The notes under the pieces were generated by a model. The model saw only the letters and a list, made by a program, of their open reading frames with translations. It was not told where the DNA came from and made no database searches. The position numbers and the translations under genes are program-made. Positions 1 through 5,574 of a stretch of 10,647 nt of DNA are shown here, in pieces (position 1 is the stretch's first letter; the number at the start of each line of letters is the position of its first letter). Where the stretch lies: positions 1 through 10,647 of the forward strand of contig URJQ01000099.1 of NCBI GenBank assembly GCA_900548195.1, in the 5' to 3' direction. Origin of the DNA: an uncultured Prevotella sp. (GTDB taxonomy: Bacteria; Bacteroidota; Bacteroidia; Bacteroidales; Bacteroidaceae).

Positions 1-1
1 A

Positions 2-58
2 GACCAAAAAGCTCCTTCTGAAAGCCAGGAGCCATCGCCATCAGAAACCCAAGAATGA
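2..58 (+). CDS. C-terminal tail of an unidentified upstream protein (partial)
   Basis: Reading from base 2, the frame is open to a TGA at 56-58 and gives a hydrophilic tail of 18 residues rich in Ser, Pro, Glu and Gln (DQKAPSESQEPSPSETQE). The stop overlaps the ATG of the next gene as ATGA (55-58), the same junction seen between the next two genes, which supports this as the true end of an upstream gene. Only the tail is visible, so no family can be named. A second frame (from base 3) is also open as far as 71, so the choice rests on the overlap and the composition. Confidence 0.4.
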   Translation, partial: DQKAPSESQEPSPSETQE

Positions 59-345
59 TATACCGAAATAATAAAATAATATTAGCAACGACATCAGATT
101 TTATAGAATGTTCTTTAAGTGATTTAGTTAAAATAACTTTTGAAGAAGCTTCAACTAAGGTTGAGGAACTTACAGTAAATTCTAAGGGTGAACGCGAATT
201 GTATGTTTATAATGTTTTTGGAGTTTTGGTGAAAAAAAGTAAACTTGATAAACAGCATCATTTTTCTATGATTACCCAAGATTTACCTAATGGGTTGTAT
301 GTGATAAAAGATAAAGTAAGAACATATAAATATTTTAAAAAATGA
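55..345 (+). CDS. Short protein resembling a type-A (T9SS-like) C-terminal sorting domain
   Basis: This encodes 96 residues with no signal peptide or membrane segment. Residues 2-29 follow the 'I.R.N.kIil......ecsLSDLvKITF' pattern common near the start of secreted Bacteroidetes proteins. Residues 48-96 resemble the type-A C-terminal sorting domain of the type IX secretion system: a VYNVFGVLVKK strand, then LPNGLYVIK and a basic end. What is missing is the large secreted passenger that normally precedes such a domain. The gene starts in an ATGA overlap with the upstream frame and ends in an ATGA overlap with the next gene, so all three are probably translationally coupled. It may be the surviving end of a larger secreted protein, or a stand-alone small protein. 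An in-frame stop at 19-21 rules out an uninterrupted longer protein in this frame within the window. It is AT-rich like its downstream neighbour. Confidence 0.65.
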   Translation: MIYRNNKIILATTSDFIECSLSDLVKITFEEASTKVEELTVNSKGERELYVYNVFGVLVKKSKLDKQHHFSMITQDLPNGLYVIKDKVRTYKYFKK

Positions 346-1637
346 AGAAGTATTTTTTACTATTGTGTGCCATGTTTCTTATGCATGGGGTTTTTGCGCA
401 GAATGTCATGCGTATAAGTTTTAAAGACAACACATATAAGGATTATGACGTAACTACGATTGATAGCGTTAGTTGGTTTTTTAAAGAATATGCAAAATTT
501 AATTCGCTGCAAAAAGATTTGTTCGTAGGAGAAAGTTTCACACAACCTGTAGAAACAAATAGCGATGGATTGATAACTTATAGTTCTAGTAACCCACAAG
601 TAGCGTCAGTAGATGCCATTTCTGGGGAAGTCAATGCTAACTCTGTAGGTAAAGCTGAAATTATAGCAAAAGTCGAATCAACATCTTCTTTTAAAGCATT
701 AGAGGCTTCATACTTTGTTTCTGTAATGGAAAAAAGTGATAATGAAATGGTGCAGACAGGTTTAAGTGACAGCATTTATATATCTAAGGCTTTGTTGACG
801 GCAAATGTAAATATACCTAGTAGTATAGATGTATTTCAGGTAGGAGTATATTGTTCAAAAGAAGAAAAACCAACAAATGATAATGGATTGACATTGATAG
901 CGGATGCTACTTCAAAAGATAAATCTGTATATGTATTACAAGCAAATAATTTGGAAATGAATACTAAGTATTATTATGTGGCTTATTTGTATATTCCTGT
1001 AACAAATACTTATTATTATGGAGCAATTCGCTCTTTTACGACAGAAAATATCTCAGAAGTAACGAAAGGAGAAGCTATAGATTTAGGATTGAGTGTAAAG
1101 TGGTGTAGCCATAATTTGGGTTCTGATATACCGGAAGGGATTGGGGAAAAATATGCTTGGGGTGAGTTGCATCCTTATTCTGGTACATATGCATACTATA
1201 GCAATGGACAATATATAGATATCGGAAACGATATTTGTGGGACAGATTATGATGTTGTTAAAAAACAAATGGGTAATGAATGGTCTTTGCCGACATATGA
1301 ACAAATGTCAGAATTGTTTTCTTCTTGTGCTTATGCAAGAGTGATGTATAATGATATTCCTGGTTATATAGTAGAAGGGCATAATCGAAATAGCATCTTT
1401 ATTCCTTATGGGGTGACTAATATATATTCAGGTTATCATACTGATTTAGACGGAAGTATAAGACATTATTATGGGGATTTTTCTGGGTTTATGACAGGTC
1501 AGCTTTCTGTACAGCAAGGCGATAAGGGGCGAGTGTATAGCTTGATGTTTGATTATGAAAAAAAATATTTATGGTTTACCGATGGAACTATAAAAAGGGA
1601 AAGTCCACAAGCAATACGTCCAGTGAAAAAAAAATAA
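342..1637 (+). CDS. Secreted multidomain protein: BIG2 + FN3-like + FISUMP-like domain
   Basis: The 431-residue product begins with a type I signal peptide (residues 1-20, likely cut at VFAQ|N), so it is exported. Residues 21-47 carry the 'RISFKDN...YDVTTIDSVSW' lead-in common in Bacteroidetes surface proteins. Residues about 51-129 are a bacterial Ig-like BIG2 domain (YSSSNPQVASVDAISGEV core). Residues about 133-235 look FN3-like, with 'VGVYCSKEEKPT' and '...YYYGAIRSFTT'. Residues about 243-431 match the FISUMP/DUF1566-type module: IDLGLSVKWCSHNLGS, YAWGE, 'WSLPTYEQMSEL' and a terminal AIRPV. It is probably a surface-exposed adhesive or binding protein; the ligand is unknown. There is no lipobox at the cleavage site and no clear sorting domain at its own C-terminus. 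The start overlaps the stop of the preceding gene (ATGA, 342-345). The gene is AT-rich compared with the metabolic genes downstream. Confidence 0.88.
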   Translation: MKKYFLLLCAMFLMHGVFAQNVMRISFKDNTYKDYDVTTIDSVSWFFKEYAKFNSLQKDLFVGESFTQPVETNSDGLITYSSSNPQVASVDAISGEVNANSVGKAEIIAKVESTSSFKALEASYFVSVMEKSDNEMVQTGLSDSIYISKALLTANVNIPSSIDVFQVGVYCSKEEKPTNDNGLTLIADATSKDKSVYVLQANNLEMNTKYYYVAYLYIPVTNTYYYGAIRSFTTENISEVTKGEAIDLGLSVKWCSHNLGSDIPEGIGEKYAWGELHPYSGTYAYYSNGQYIDIGNDICGTDYDVVKKQMGNEWSLPTYEQMSELFSSCAYARVMYNDIPGYIVEGHNRNSIFIPYGVTNIYSGYHTDLDGSIRHYYGDFSGFMTGQLSVQQGDKGRVYSLMFDYEKKYLWFTDGTIKRESPQAIRPVKKK

Positions 1638-1661
1638 AGATAAGATAGTTGACAAATGGCT

Positions 1662-1710
1662 AAAAGATAAGGTCTCAAAGTTATTCTTCGTTGAGGTCTT
1701 ATCTTTTTTT
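1662..1710 (+). terminator. Intrinsic terminator, possibly bidirectional
   Basis: Arms 1662-1678 and 1691-1707 pair over 17 bp, including two G-U wobbles, around a 12-nt loop. The 3' arm runs into a T tract (1704-1710). It lies 24 nt after the stop of the secreted protein gene. Read on the other strand it sits 17 nt after the stop of the small minus-strand gene and ends in TTTT, so it may serve both converging genes. Confidence 0.85.
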
Positions 1711-1727
1711 CGCCTTAGCACAATCTC

Positions 1728-1889
1728 TTAACCTTGCAATTTGGACTCCCTTGCAAGCCGTTGTTCCCGCAAGCGCTTGAATTGAGCTAAGCACTCCTCC
1801 AGCGAAAGCGGATGCTCTCGCCAATAAGCCATGCTCTTTTCCTTCAGGGCATTGACTTTCTTGTGATAATCGTTCAGTTGTATATCCAT
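1728..1889 (-). CDS. Unrecognised 53-residue helical small protein
   Basis: From ATG at 1889-1887 to TAA at 1730-1728 there are 53 codons. The product begins MDIQLNDYHKKVNALKEK and ends LRERxx-like (RLREQRLARESKLQG). It is strongly charged and has heptad-like spacing of Leu, Val and Ala, so it should be almost entirely alpha-helical; a MAYWREHPLSLEE segment (20-32) breaks the helix at His-Pro. There is no signal peptide or membrane segment. Support for a real gene: protein-like composition, a TAACTTTG -7 box at 1925-1918 about 30 nt before the start, and a terminator right after the stop. A longer frame over the same DNA (start 1893) gives a less protein-like sequence and runs into the terminator. 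I do not recognise the family; a structural or nucleic-acid-binding role cannot be told apart. Confidence 0.6.
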   Translation of the reverse strand: MDIQLNDYHKKVNALKEKSMAYWREHPLSLEECLAQFKRLREQRLARESKLQG

Positions 1890-1917
1890 TCATTATGCTG
1901 ATTTATAGTTACGTATG

Positions 1918-1925
1918 CAAAGTTA
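1918..1925 (-). promoter_or_regulatory. -7 box (TAACTTTG) of the small minus-strand gene
   Basis: On the minus strand the bases read TAACTTTG followed by CA, a full match to the Bacteroidetes TAnnTTTG element. Transcription would start about 20 nt before the ATG at 1889. The expected TTTG about 20 bp upstream is not present (the region is AT-only), so the promoter is half-supported. Confidence 0.5.
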
Positions 1926-2051
1926 TATTTTTTTTCTGATATATAATTAAAAAGAAGGAGAAAATGTTTGTAAAAAATAAAACTTAGCAATGAACTGTAA
2001 TCAAACGCAATAAAAGTTTGTCGTCGCATTCATTCATGTCATAAATGCCAA

Positions 2052-2468
2052 TCACTCATTGCCTTTCAGCGCGGGGAATTCTTTCTTTAGTCTGTAGCCG
2101 AGTCCGGTCATGATGGCTATGATATCACCGTTCTGATTACTTATCTTGATGTCGCAGTAGGGTAGGCGGTGATGGTTTACCACTTCTGTTGCCTCTGCAA
2201 TGATGGTGTCACCGAGCAAAGCGGATTTCAATATGGTAATGGAATTGTTGATGCCGAGCGTTATAAGTCTGTGACCATTTGCCACGCCAGCGAACGCAAG
2301 GTCGGCAAGAGTGTAGATGACACCGCCCTGACACACGTCTGCGCCATTGAGATGACGCTCTTCCACGGTCAGTTCGGCGCGGGAATAGCCTTCGCGTAGC
2401 TCTGTGAGCTGTGCTCCGATGCTCTTTGCAAAACGGTCTTTTTCGTTCAGAAAGTCTATTAGTAGCAT
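2052..2468 (-). CDS. PaaI-like hotdog-fold acyl-CoA thioesterase
   Basis: This 138-residue protein has the usual length of a PaaI/4HBT hotdog thioesterase, a cytoplasmic enzyme that hydrolyses acyl-CoA. The core is HLNGADVCQGG (residues 39-49) followed by the long helix VIYTLADLAFAGVANG (50-65). Asp56 lies nine residues after Gln47, the spacing of His52 and Asp61 in E. coli PaaI; the usual His of the HGG motif is Gln here. It is the last gene of the ior-paaK cluster, so arylacetyl-CoA is the likely substrate (inference). The start at 2468 was chosen because homology begins at MLLIDFL; the frame stays open to an ATG at 2579, but that extension (TTNNPQPTT, then a Tyr/Ile-rich run) is translated repeat DNA and AT-rich leader. 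No hairpin terminator is visible after the stop. Confidence 0.85.
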   Translation of the reverse strand: MLLIDFLNEKDRFAKSIGAQLTELREGYSRAELTVEERHLNGADVCQGGVIYTLADLAFAGVANGHRLITLGINNSITILKSALLGDTIIAEATEVVNHHRLPYCDIKISNQNGDIIAIMTGLGYRLKKEFPALKGNE

Positions 2469-2486
2469 GATGGTTTCTTTGATAAT

Positions 2487-2508
2487 ATAAAAAATCAATA
2501 AATAAAAA
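2487..2508 (-). repeat. 22-nt AT-rich element, copy 1
   Basis: On the minus strand these 22 nt begin TTTTTATTTATTGAT and end TTTTAT. They are identical to plus-strand 4071-4092 and differ at one base from minus-strand 4035-4014. The copy lies 18 nt before the thioesterase start, in its leader. Confidence 0.6.
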
Positions 2509-2518
2509 TATATAAAAA

Positions 2519-2602
2519 TGGTTGTTGGTTGTGGGTTGTTGGTTGTTTGTTTGTCTTGTTGATTGCATTGTTTATACATTCAACCAAACAACCAAACCAC
2601 AA
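2519..2602. repeat. Heptamer G/T array with inverse A/C partner in the thioesterase leader
   Basis: On the plus strand 2520-2547 is four tandem heptamers: GGTTGTT, GGTTGTG, GGTTGTT, GGTTGTT. Bases 2519-2554 contain only G and T. After a mixed spacer, 2581-2602 contains only A and C and reads CAACCAAA, CAACCAAA, CCACAA, the inverse of the octamer unit found before paaK. The last 12 nt (CCAAACCACAAT, 2592-2603) are identical to 5554-5565. The two halves are partly complementary (an 11-nt core), so the minus-strand transcript can fold into an imperfect hairpin between the aminotransferase stop and the thioesterase start. Confidence 0.8.
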
Positions 2603-2643
2603 TATTATAACATTGATATTTTATTCGTTTGCAAAATGAAAAA

Positions 2644-3960
2644 CTAAAGCGGATGATTCCTATGGAAGTCCTCGATGCGATTCTTGAACATCTCTTCCTG
2701 ATCTTTCTTGAAAAAAGAGGTGCATACCCTGACTCCCTGCTCATTGGACCCCATAGTGTCGAGAGGGAAAACAGCGATGCCATAGTACATCAGTTCGCGA
2801 GTCAACTGCAGATCATTCATTCCAGGATACTGCACAGTGAAGTAGAAACCGTCAGCCAGTGGCGCTCCCATATCATTGTCATATACCAGATAGAAGCCGT
2901 TGGAGAGCAATACATCCTTCAGGAATTTGGCACGACGACCATACTCCTTGACATCATCGAGGAAATTATAGCGACCTTCGCAAGCCGCTTCCATCAATGC
3001 AGCCATGGCATGCTGCACGCTATGCGTCGTACCGCTTGATAGAGTGTACATCAGTCTGTTGCAGAGGAAATTACCAAACTCGCCCACATTGAATTTCTTT
3101 TGCAGAGGTTCATAGACGCGATGGTAGAGTTTGTTGCTGATGCAAGTCACGCCAATACGCTGTCCTGCGTAAGAGAAAGCCTTGGAACCAGATACCCACA
3201 GCACGTAGTTATCCGTATATTTAGCCACAGTAGCCTGATAAGGAGCCTCGTAAGGGTGGGAGAGGTCACGGCGGAAGTCCATTGCGAAGTATGCAAGGTC
3301 CTCCAGCACGAGTATATCATGCTTGTCAGCTAGTGCGCCGATGCCTTTCAGTTCCTCTTCAGTGAAGCAAACCCAAGACGGATTGTTAGGATTTGAATAG
3401 ACGATACAGCAGATATTGCCCTCAGCCATTATCTCGTCAAGTTTCCCAATGAGGGTATCGCCACGGAAATCATGAATGTCAAGACCAGTGTGGTTGAGTC
3501 CGATGACGTCACATTGCGTGGTCTGCACAGGGAAACCGGGCTGGATAAACAGCACAGTGTCCTTCTTTGTGCCGGCACAAGCATGCTTGATAGCGAGGAA
3601 AGTGGCGAATGTGCCCTGCATACTTCCAGTGGTAGGGATGCAGCAGAGCGGGTCGATATCCACTCCGATGAACGCCTTGCAGAATTCAGAAGCAGCCTTT
3701 TTGATGCGTGGTATTCCGCCATTAGGAGGATAAGACGTGGCACATCCATTTTCGAGAGCCTCCTTTTCCGCTTTTATAGCAATCTCGGAAGGCTGCAGTC
3801 CCGGCACTCCCATTTCGAGATGAATGACAGACTGTCCGGTCTTCTCTTCGAGAAGTCGGGAGAGAGTTTGGATATCGCGGATGGTAGCTTGCGAGAAATC
3901 TCCGAGAGCCATGCTGTCCATGGCTTCAGTGACGATATTGTAATCTAATGGAGTTTTCAT
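2644..3960 (-). CDS. Class I/II PLP-dependent aminotransferase, probably aromatic
   Basis: This 438-residue protein is a fold-type I aminotransferase. Visible marks are the NPNNP loop (190-194, with the PLP-contacting Asn193), Asp221 in EDLAYF (pairs with the pyridine nitrogen), Lys260 in SGSKAFSYAGQRIG (the Schiff-base lysine) and Arg411 in GVRVCTSFF (binds the substrate carboxylate). The Asp-x-Ala-Tyr and Ser-x-Ser-Lys patterns are the family standard. It lies directly after paaK in a cluster with iorAB, so the likely reaction is Phe/Tyr/Trp + 2-oxoglutarate to arylpyruvate + glutamate, or the reverse. The specificity comes from context, not from the protein itself. Translation was started at 3960 (MKTPLDYN); the open extension to 4038 translates an AT-rich repeat and an A/C-rich leader. 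The protein is cytoplasmic, with no signal peptide. Confidence 0.88.
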   Translation of the reverse strand: MKTPLDYNIVTEAMDSMALGDFSQATIRDIQTLSRLLEEKTGQSVIHLEMGVPGLQPSEIAIKAEKEALENGCATSYPPNGGIPRIKKAASEFCKAFIGVDIDPLCCIPTTGSMQGTFATFLAIKHACAGTKKDTVLFIQPGFPVQTTQCDVIGLNHTGLDIHDFRGDTLIGKLDEIMAEGNICCIVYSNPNNPSWVCFTEEELKGIGALADKHDILVLEDLAYFAMDFRRDLSHPYEAPYQATVAKYTDNYVLWVSGSKAFSYAGQRIGVTCISNKLYHRVYEPLQKKFNVGEFGNFLCNRLMYTLSSGTTHSVQHAMAALMEAACEGRYNFLDDVKEYGRRAKFLKDVLLSNGFYLVYDNDMGAPLADGFYFTVQYPGMNDLQLTRELMYYGIAVFPLDTMGSNEQGVRVCTSFFKKDQEEMFKNRIEDFHRNHPL

Positions 3961-3964
3961 GTTC

Positions 3965-4000
3965 TTGTGGTTTAGAGGTTTAGCTTGTTTTGTTGTCTTG
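3965..4000. repeat. Degenerate copies of the octamer unit in the aminotransferase leader
   Basis: On the minus strand the leader holds two imperfect octamers (AAACCTCT, AAACCACA) ending a few nt before the ATG, and a unit identical to those before paaK (CAACAAAA, plus-strand TTTTGTTG at 3988-3995). The TCTTG after it also occurs in the thioesterase gap. The tract is interrupted by A and C on the plus strand, so it looks like a decayed relative of the clean array at 5456-5519. Confidence 0.35.
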
Positions 4001-4013
4001 ATGCTTGGGAAAG

Positions 4014-4092
4014 ATAAAATATCAATAAATAAAAACAACCAAAAATTATTTTATATGTAATTCTTCTTTGTTTTTATTTATTGATTTTTTAT
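4014..4092. repeat. 25-bp inverted repeat made of two AT-rich elements
   Basis: Arms 4014-4038 and 4068-4092 are inverted copies matching at 24 of 25 positions, including a perfect 18-bp core (4021-4038 and 4068-4085), with a 29-nt spacer. The arms contain copies 2 and 3 of the element at 2487-2508. It lies in the 185-nt gap between the paaK stop and the aminotransferase start. The arms are almost pure A/T, so this is not a typical intrinsic terminator; it could be an RNA hairpin, a protein-binding site or the remnant of a small mobile repeat. Confidence 0.75.
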
Positions 4093-4145
4093 GAAGTCAG
4101 TCTTTTTCTCCTATTGATATCTTCTACCGATCTGGCAGAGTGGAA

Positions 4146-5450
4146 TCATTTGAACTTACGCTTGTCGTTGACATGCTTCGCTTTACCCGTAGAACGCTCG
4201 ATGGCGTAAGGGGGAAGGATATGGATATTAGGCTTGATGCCTACCATAGAGAGGATGCGGTTATAGAGCGGTTTGATAAATTTCATCTGATCTTGTGGGT
4301 CTGCACTGAAGAAATCAGGCTTGAGTTCCACGTCGAGATCGAATGTGTCTTCATTCTTTACGCGGTCAACAGTGATGAAATAATATGGCTGGAATGCAGG
4401 AAACTCCGTCAGACAAGTCTCTATCTGACTTGGGAATACGTTGACGCCACGGATAATCATCATGTCATCAGAACGTCCGAGGATGCGGTCCATGCGTACA
4501 CAGGTGCGTCCGCACTTGCATTTCTCGTAGTTCAGACGCGTAAGGTCACGTGTGCGATAGCGCAATACTGGCATTGCCTCCTTGCAGAGAGATGTGAAAA
4601 CGAGTTCGCCAAACTCGCCCGGTGCTACAGGTTCGAGGGTGTCAGGATTGATTACTTCTGGGTAATACATATCCTCCCAGAGGTGAGTACCGTTCTGGCA
4701 TTCGCATTCTCCGCCCACACCAGGACCAGACATCTCTGTCAATCCATAGATATCATATGCCTTGATGTGGAGCTTGCGCTCCAATTCCTTTCTCATACCT
4801 TCAGTCCAAGGCTCAGCTCCGAAGAATCCGGCACGCAGTTTCATCTTGTTGACTGATACTATCTTACTCGCATGAATGGACTCTGCGATGTGCATGGCAT
4901 AGCTCGGAGTGCAAGCAAGGGCAGTAGAGCCGAAGTCCTGCATCAGCATAATCTGCTTGACGGTGTTGCCAGAAGATGTAGGCAACTGGATAGCACCGCG
5001 AGCTGCTATACCATCATGAATGCCCATACCACCGGTAAACATACCATAACCATAAGAAACCTGAACGGTATCGCCATGTCCAATGTCAGCTACTGCCAAG
5101 CAACGAGCCACACCTTCAGACCAATGTTTCAGGTCATTCTCTGTGTAGGTGAACACTACAGGCTTGCCAGTGGTGCCAGAAGAGGCGTGAATGCGGCGGA
5201 TTTGTTCGTGAGGTACTGCCTGAAGACCGAAAGGATATTCATCGCGAAGGTCGTGTTTGGTAGTGAAAGGCAACTTGTGAATGTCGTCTATCGACTTGAT
5301 ATCCTCAGGTTTTACGCCTAAATCATCCATTCTATGCTTATAGAAAGGAATATTCTCATAGCATCTCTTTACTGTTTCTATCAGTCTCTTTGACTGCAAT
5401 TTGCGCATAGCATCCCTGTCCATGCACTCTATTTTCGGATTATGAATCAT
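4146..5450 (-). CDS. paaK: Phenylacetate-CoA ligase (arylacetate-CoA ligase)
   Basis: This 434-residue ANL-superfamily enzyme catalyses arylacetate + ATP + CoA to arylacetyl-CoA + AMP + PPi. In order: the MIHNPKIECMDRDAMRKLQ start typical of PaaK, the ATP loop SSGTTGKP (90-97), YGLTE (235-239), the ribose-binding Asp302 in YRTRDL, the hinge stretch GRSDDMMIIRGVNVFP (325-340), and Lys423 in STGKAK near the C-terminus, placed like the catalytic A10 lysine. Cys249, Cys251, His256 and Cys311/313/317 form a Cys-rich set that could bind a metal. Length matches the family. The start at 5450 is preferred; a TTG at 5564 would add 38 residues that are only translated octamer repeat. It follows iorB by 124 nt and pairs functionally with it, supplying or consuming arylacetyl-CoA. 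The gap carries the octamer array and hairpin, the most likely place for local control. Confidence 0.92.
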   Translation of the reverse strand: MIHNPKIECMDRDAMRKLQSKRLIETVKRCYENIPFYKHRMDDLGVKPEDIKSIDDIHKLPFTTKHDLRDEYPFGLQAVPHEQIRRIHASSGTTGKPVVFTYTENDLKHWSEGVARCLAVADIGHGDTVQVSYGYGMFTGGMGIHDGIAARGAIQLPTSSGNTVKQIMLMQDFGSTALACTPSYAMHIAESIHASKIVSVNKMKLRAGFFGAEPWTEGMRKELERKLHIKAYDIYGLTEMSGPGVGGECECQNGTHLWEDMYYPEVINPDTLEPVAPGEFGELVFTSLCKEAMPVLRYRTRDLTRLNYEKCKCGRTCVRMDRILGRSDDMMIIRGVNVFPSQIETCLTEFPAFQPYYFITVDRVKNEDTFDLDVELKPDFFSADPQDQMKFIKPLYNRILSMVGIKPNIHILPPYAIERSTGKAKHVNDKRKFK

Positions 5451-5455
5451 TTGTG

Positions 5456-5519
5456 TTTTGTTGTTTGGTGGTTTTGTGGTTTGGTGGTTTTGTGGTTTTG
5501 TGGTTTTGTTGTTTGGTTG
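5456..5519. repeat. Octamer tandem array, 8 units of 8 bp (consensus TTTKGTKG)
   Basis: On the plus strand the units are TTTTGTTG, TTTGGTGG, TTTTGTGG, TTTGGTGG, TTTTGTGG, TTTTGTGG, TTTTGTTG, TTTGGTTG, contiguous and in register. All variation is T/G at positions 4 and 7. The tract 5450-5519 contains no A or C on the plus strand. In the minus-strand transcript it is an A/C-only leader ending next to the paaK start. Such a tract cannot encode a stop or start codon in any frame, which explains the false N-terminal extension of paaK. Confidence 0.92.
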
Positions 5520-5564
5520 ATTGTCAAACTCATTCAACAAAACAACAAAACCACCAAACCACAA
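5474..5564 (-). promoter_or_regulatory. Long hairpin formed by the octamer array and its inverse copy
   Basis: Bases 5535-5564 (plus strand CAACAAAA, CAACAAAA, CCACCAAA, CCACAA) are 3.75 octamers in inverse orientation, A/C only. They are complementary to 5474-5503 at 28 of 30 positions, with a 31-nt loop. In the iorB-paaK transcript the stem begins about 10 nt after the iorB stop and ends about 23 nt before the paaK AUG. Because the array is repetitive, pairing can slip by one octamer and other registers are possible. Attenuation, mRNA processing between iorB and paaK, or control of paaK translation are all conceivable; none is shown. Confidence 0.45.
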
Positions 5565-5574
5565 TGTATAAGTT

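Noticed and set aside
330..350. Programmed frameshift at the A run joining the 96-residue protein to the secreted protein
   Set aside because: The heptamer does not fit X XXY YYZ in the zero frame, and a fusion would bury a signal peptide; an ATGA stop-start overlap explains the junction.
1699..1893. 64-codon minus-strand frame overlapping the small gene
   Set aside because: It shares the DNA of the 53-codon frame but reads into the terminator stem, and its Gly/Ala/Cys-rich translation looks like an off-frame product; the other frame fits the -7 box and terminator better.
1976..2050. Terminator after the thioesterase
   Set aside because: Only a 5-bp CAAAC/GTTTG pairing is present on the minus strand and no T run follows it.
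2469..2579. 37-residue N-terminal extension of the thioesterase from ATG 2579
   Set aside because: It translates the repeat tract and an AT-rich leader, and the hotdog family starts at MLLIDFL.
4014..4092. Intrinsic terminator between paaK and the aminotransferase
   Set aside because: The arms are nearly pure A/T with a 29-nt loop, giving no GC-rich stem; the genes on both sides fit one operon.
4140..4856. 238-codon plus-strand frame opposite paaK
   Set aside because: It lies fully antisense to a clear ANL ligase and shows no family resemblance; a shadow of the paaK reading frame.
5451..5564. 38-residue N-terminal extension of PaaK from a TTG start
   Set aside because: It is the translation of A/C-only and G/T-only repeats, which stay open because such tracts cannot contain stop codons; family homology begins at 5450.
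5451..5564. CRISPR array
   Set aside because: Units are 8 bp, contiguous and without spacers, and there are no cas genes in the window.
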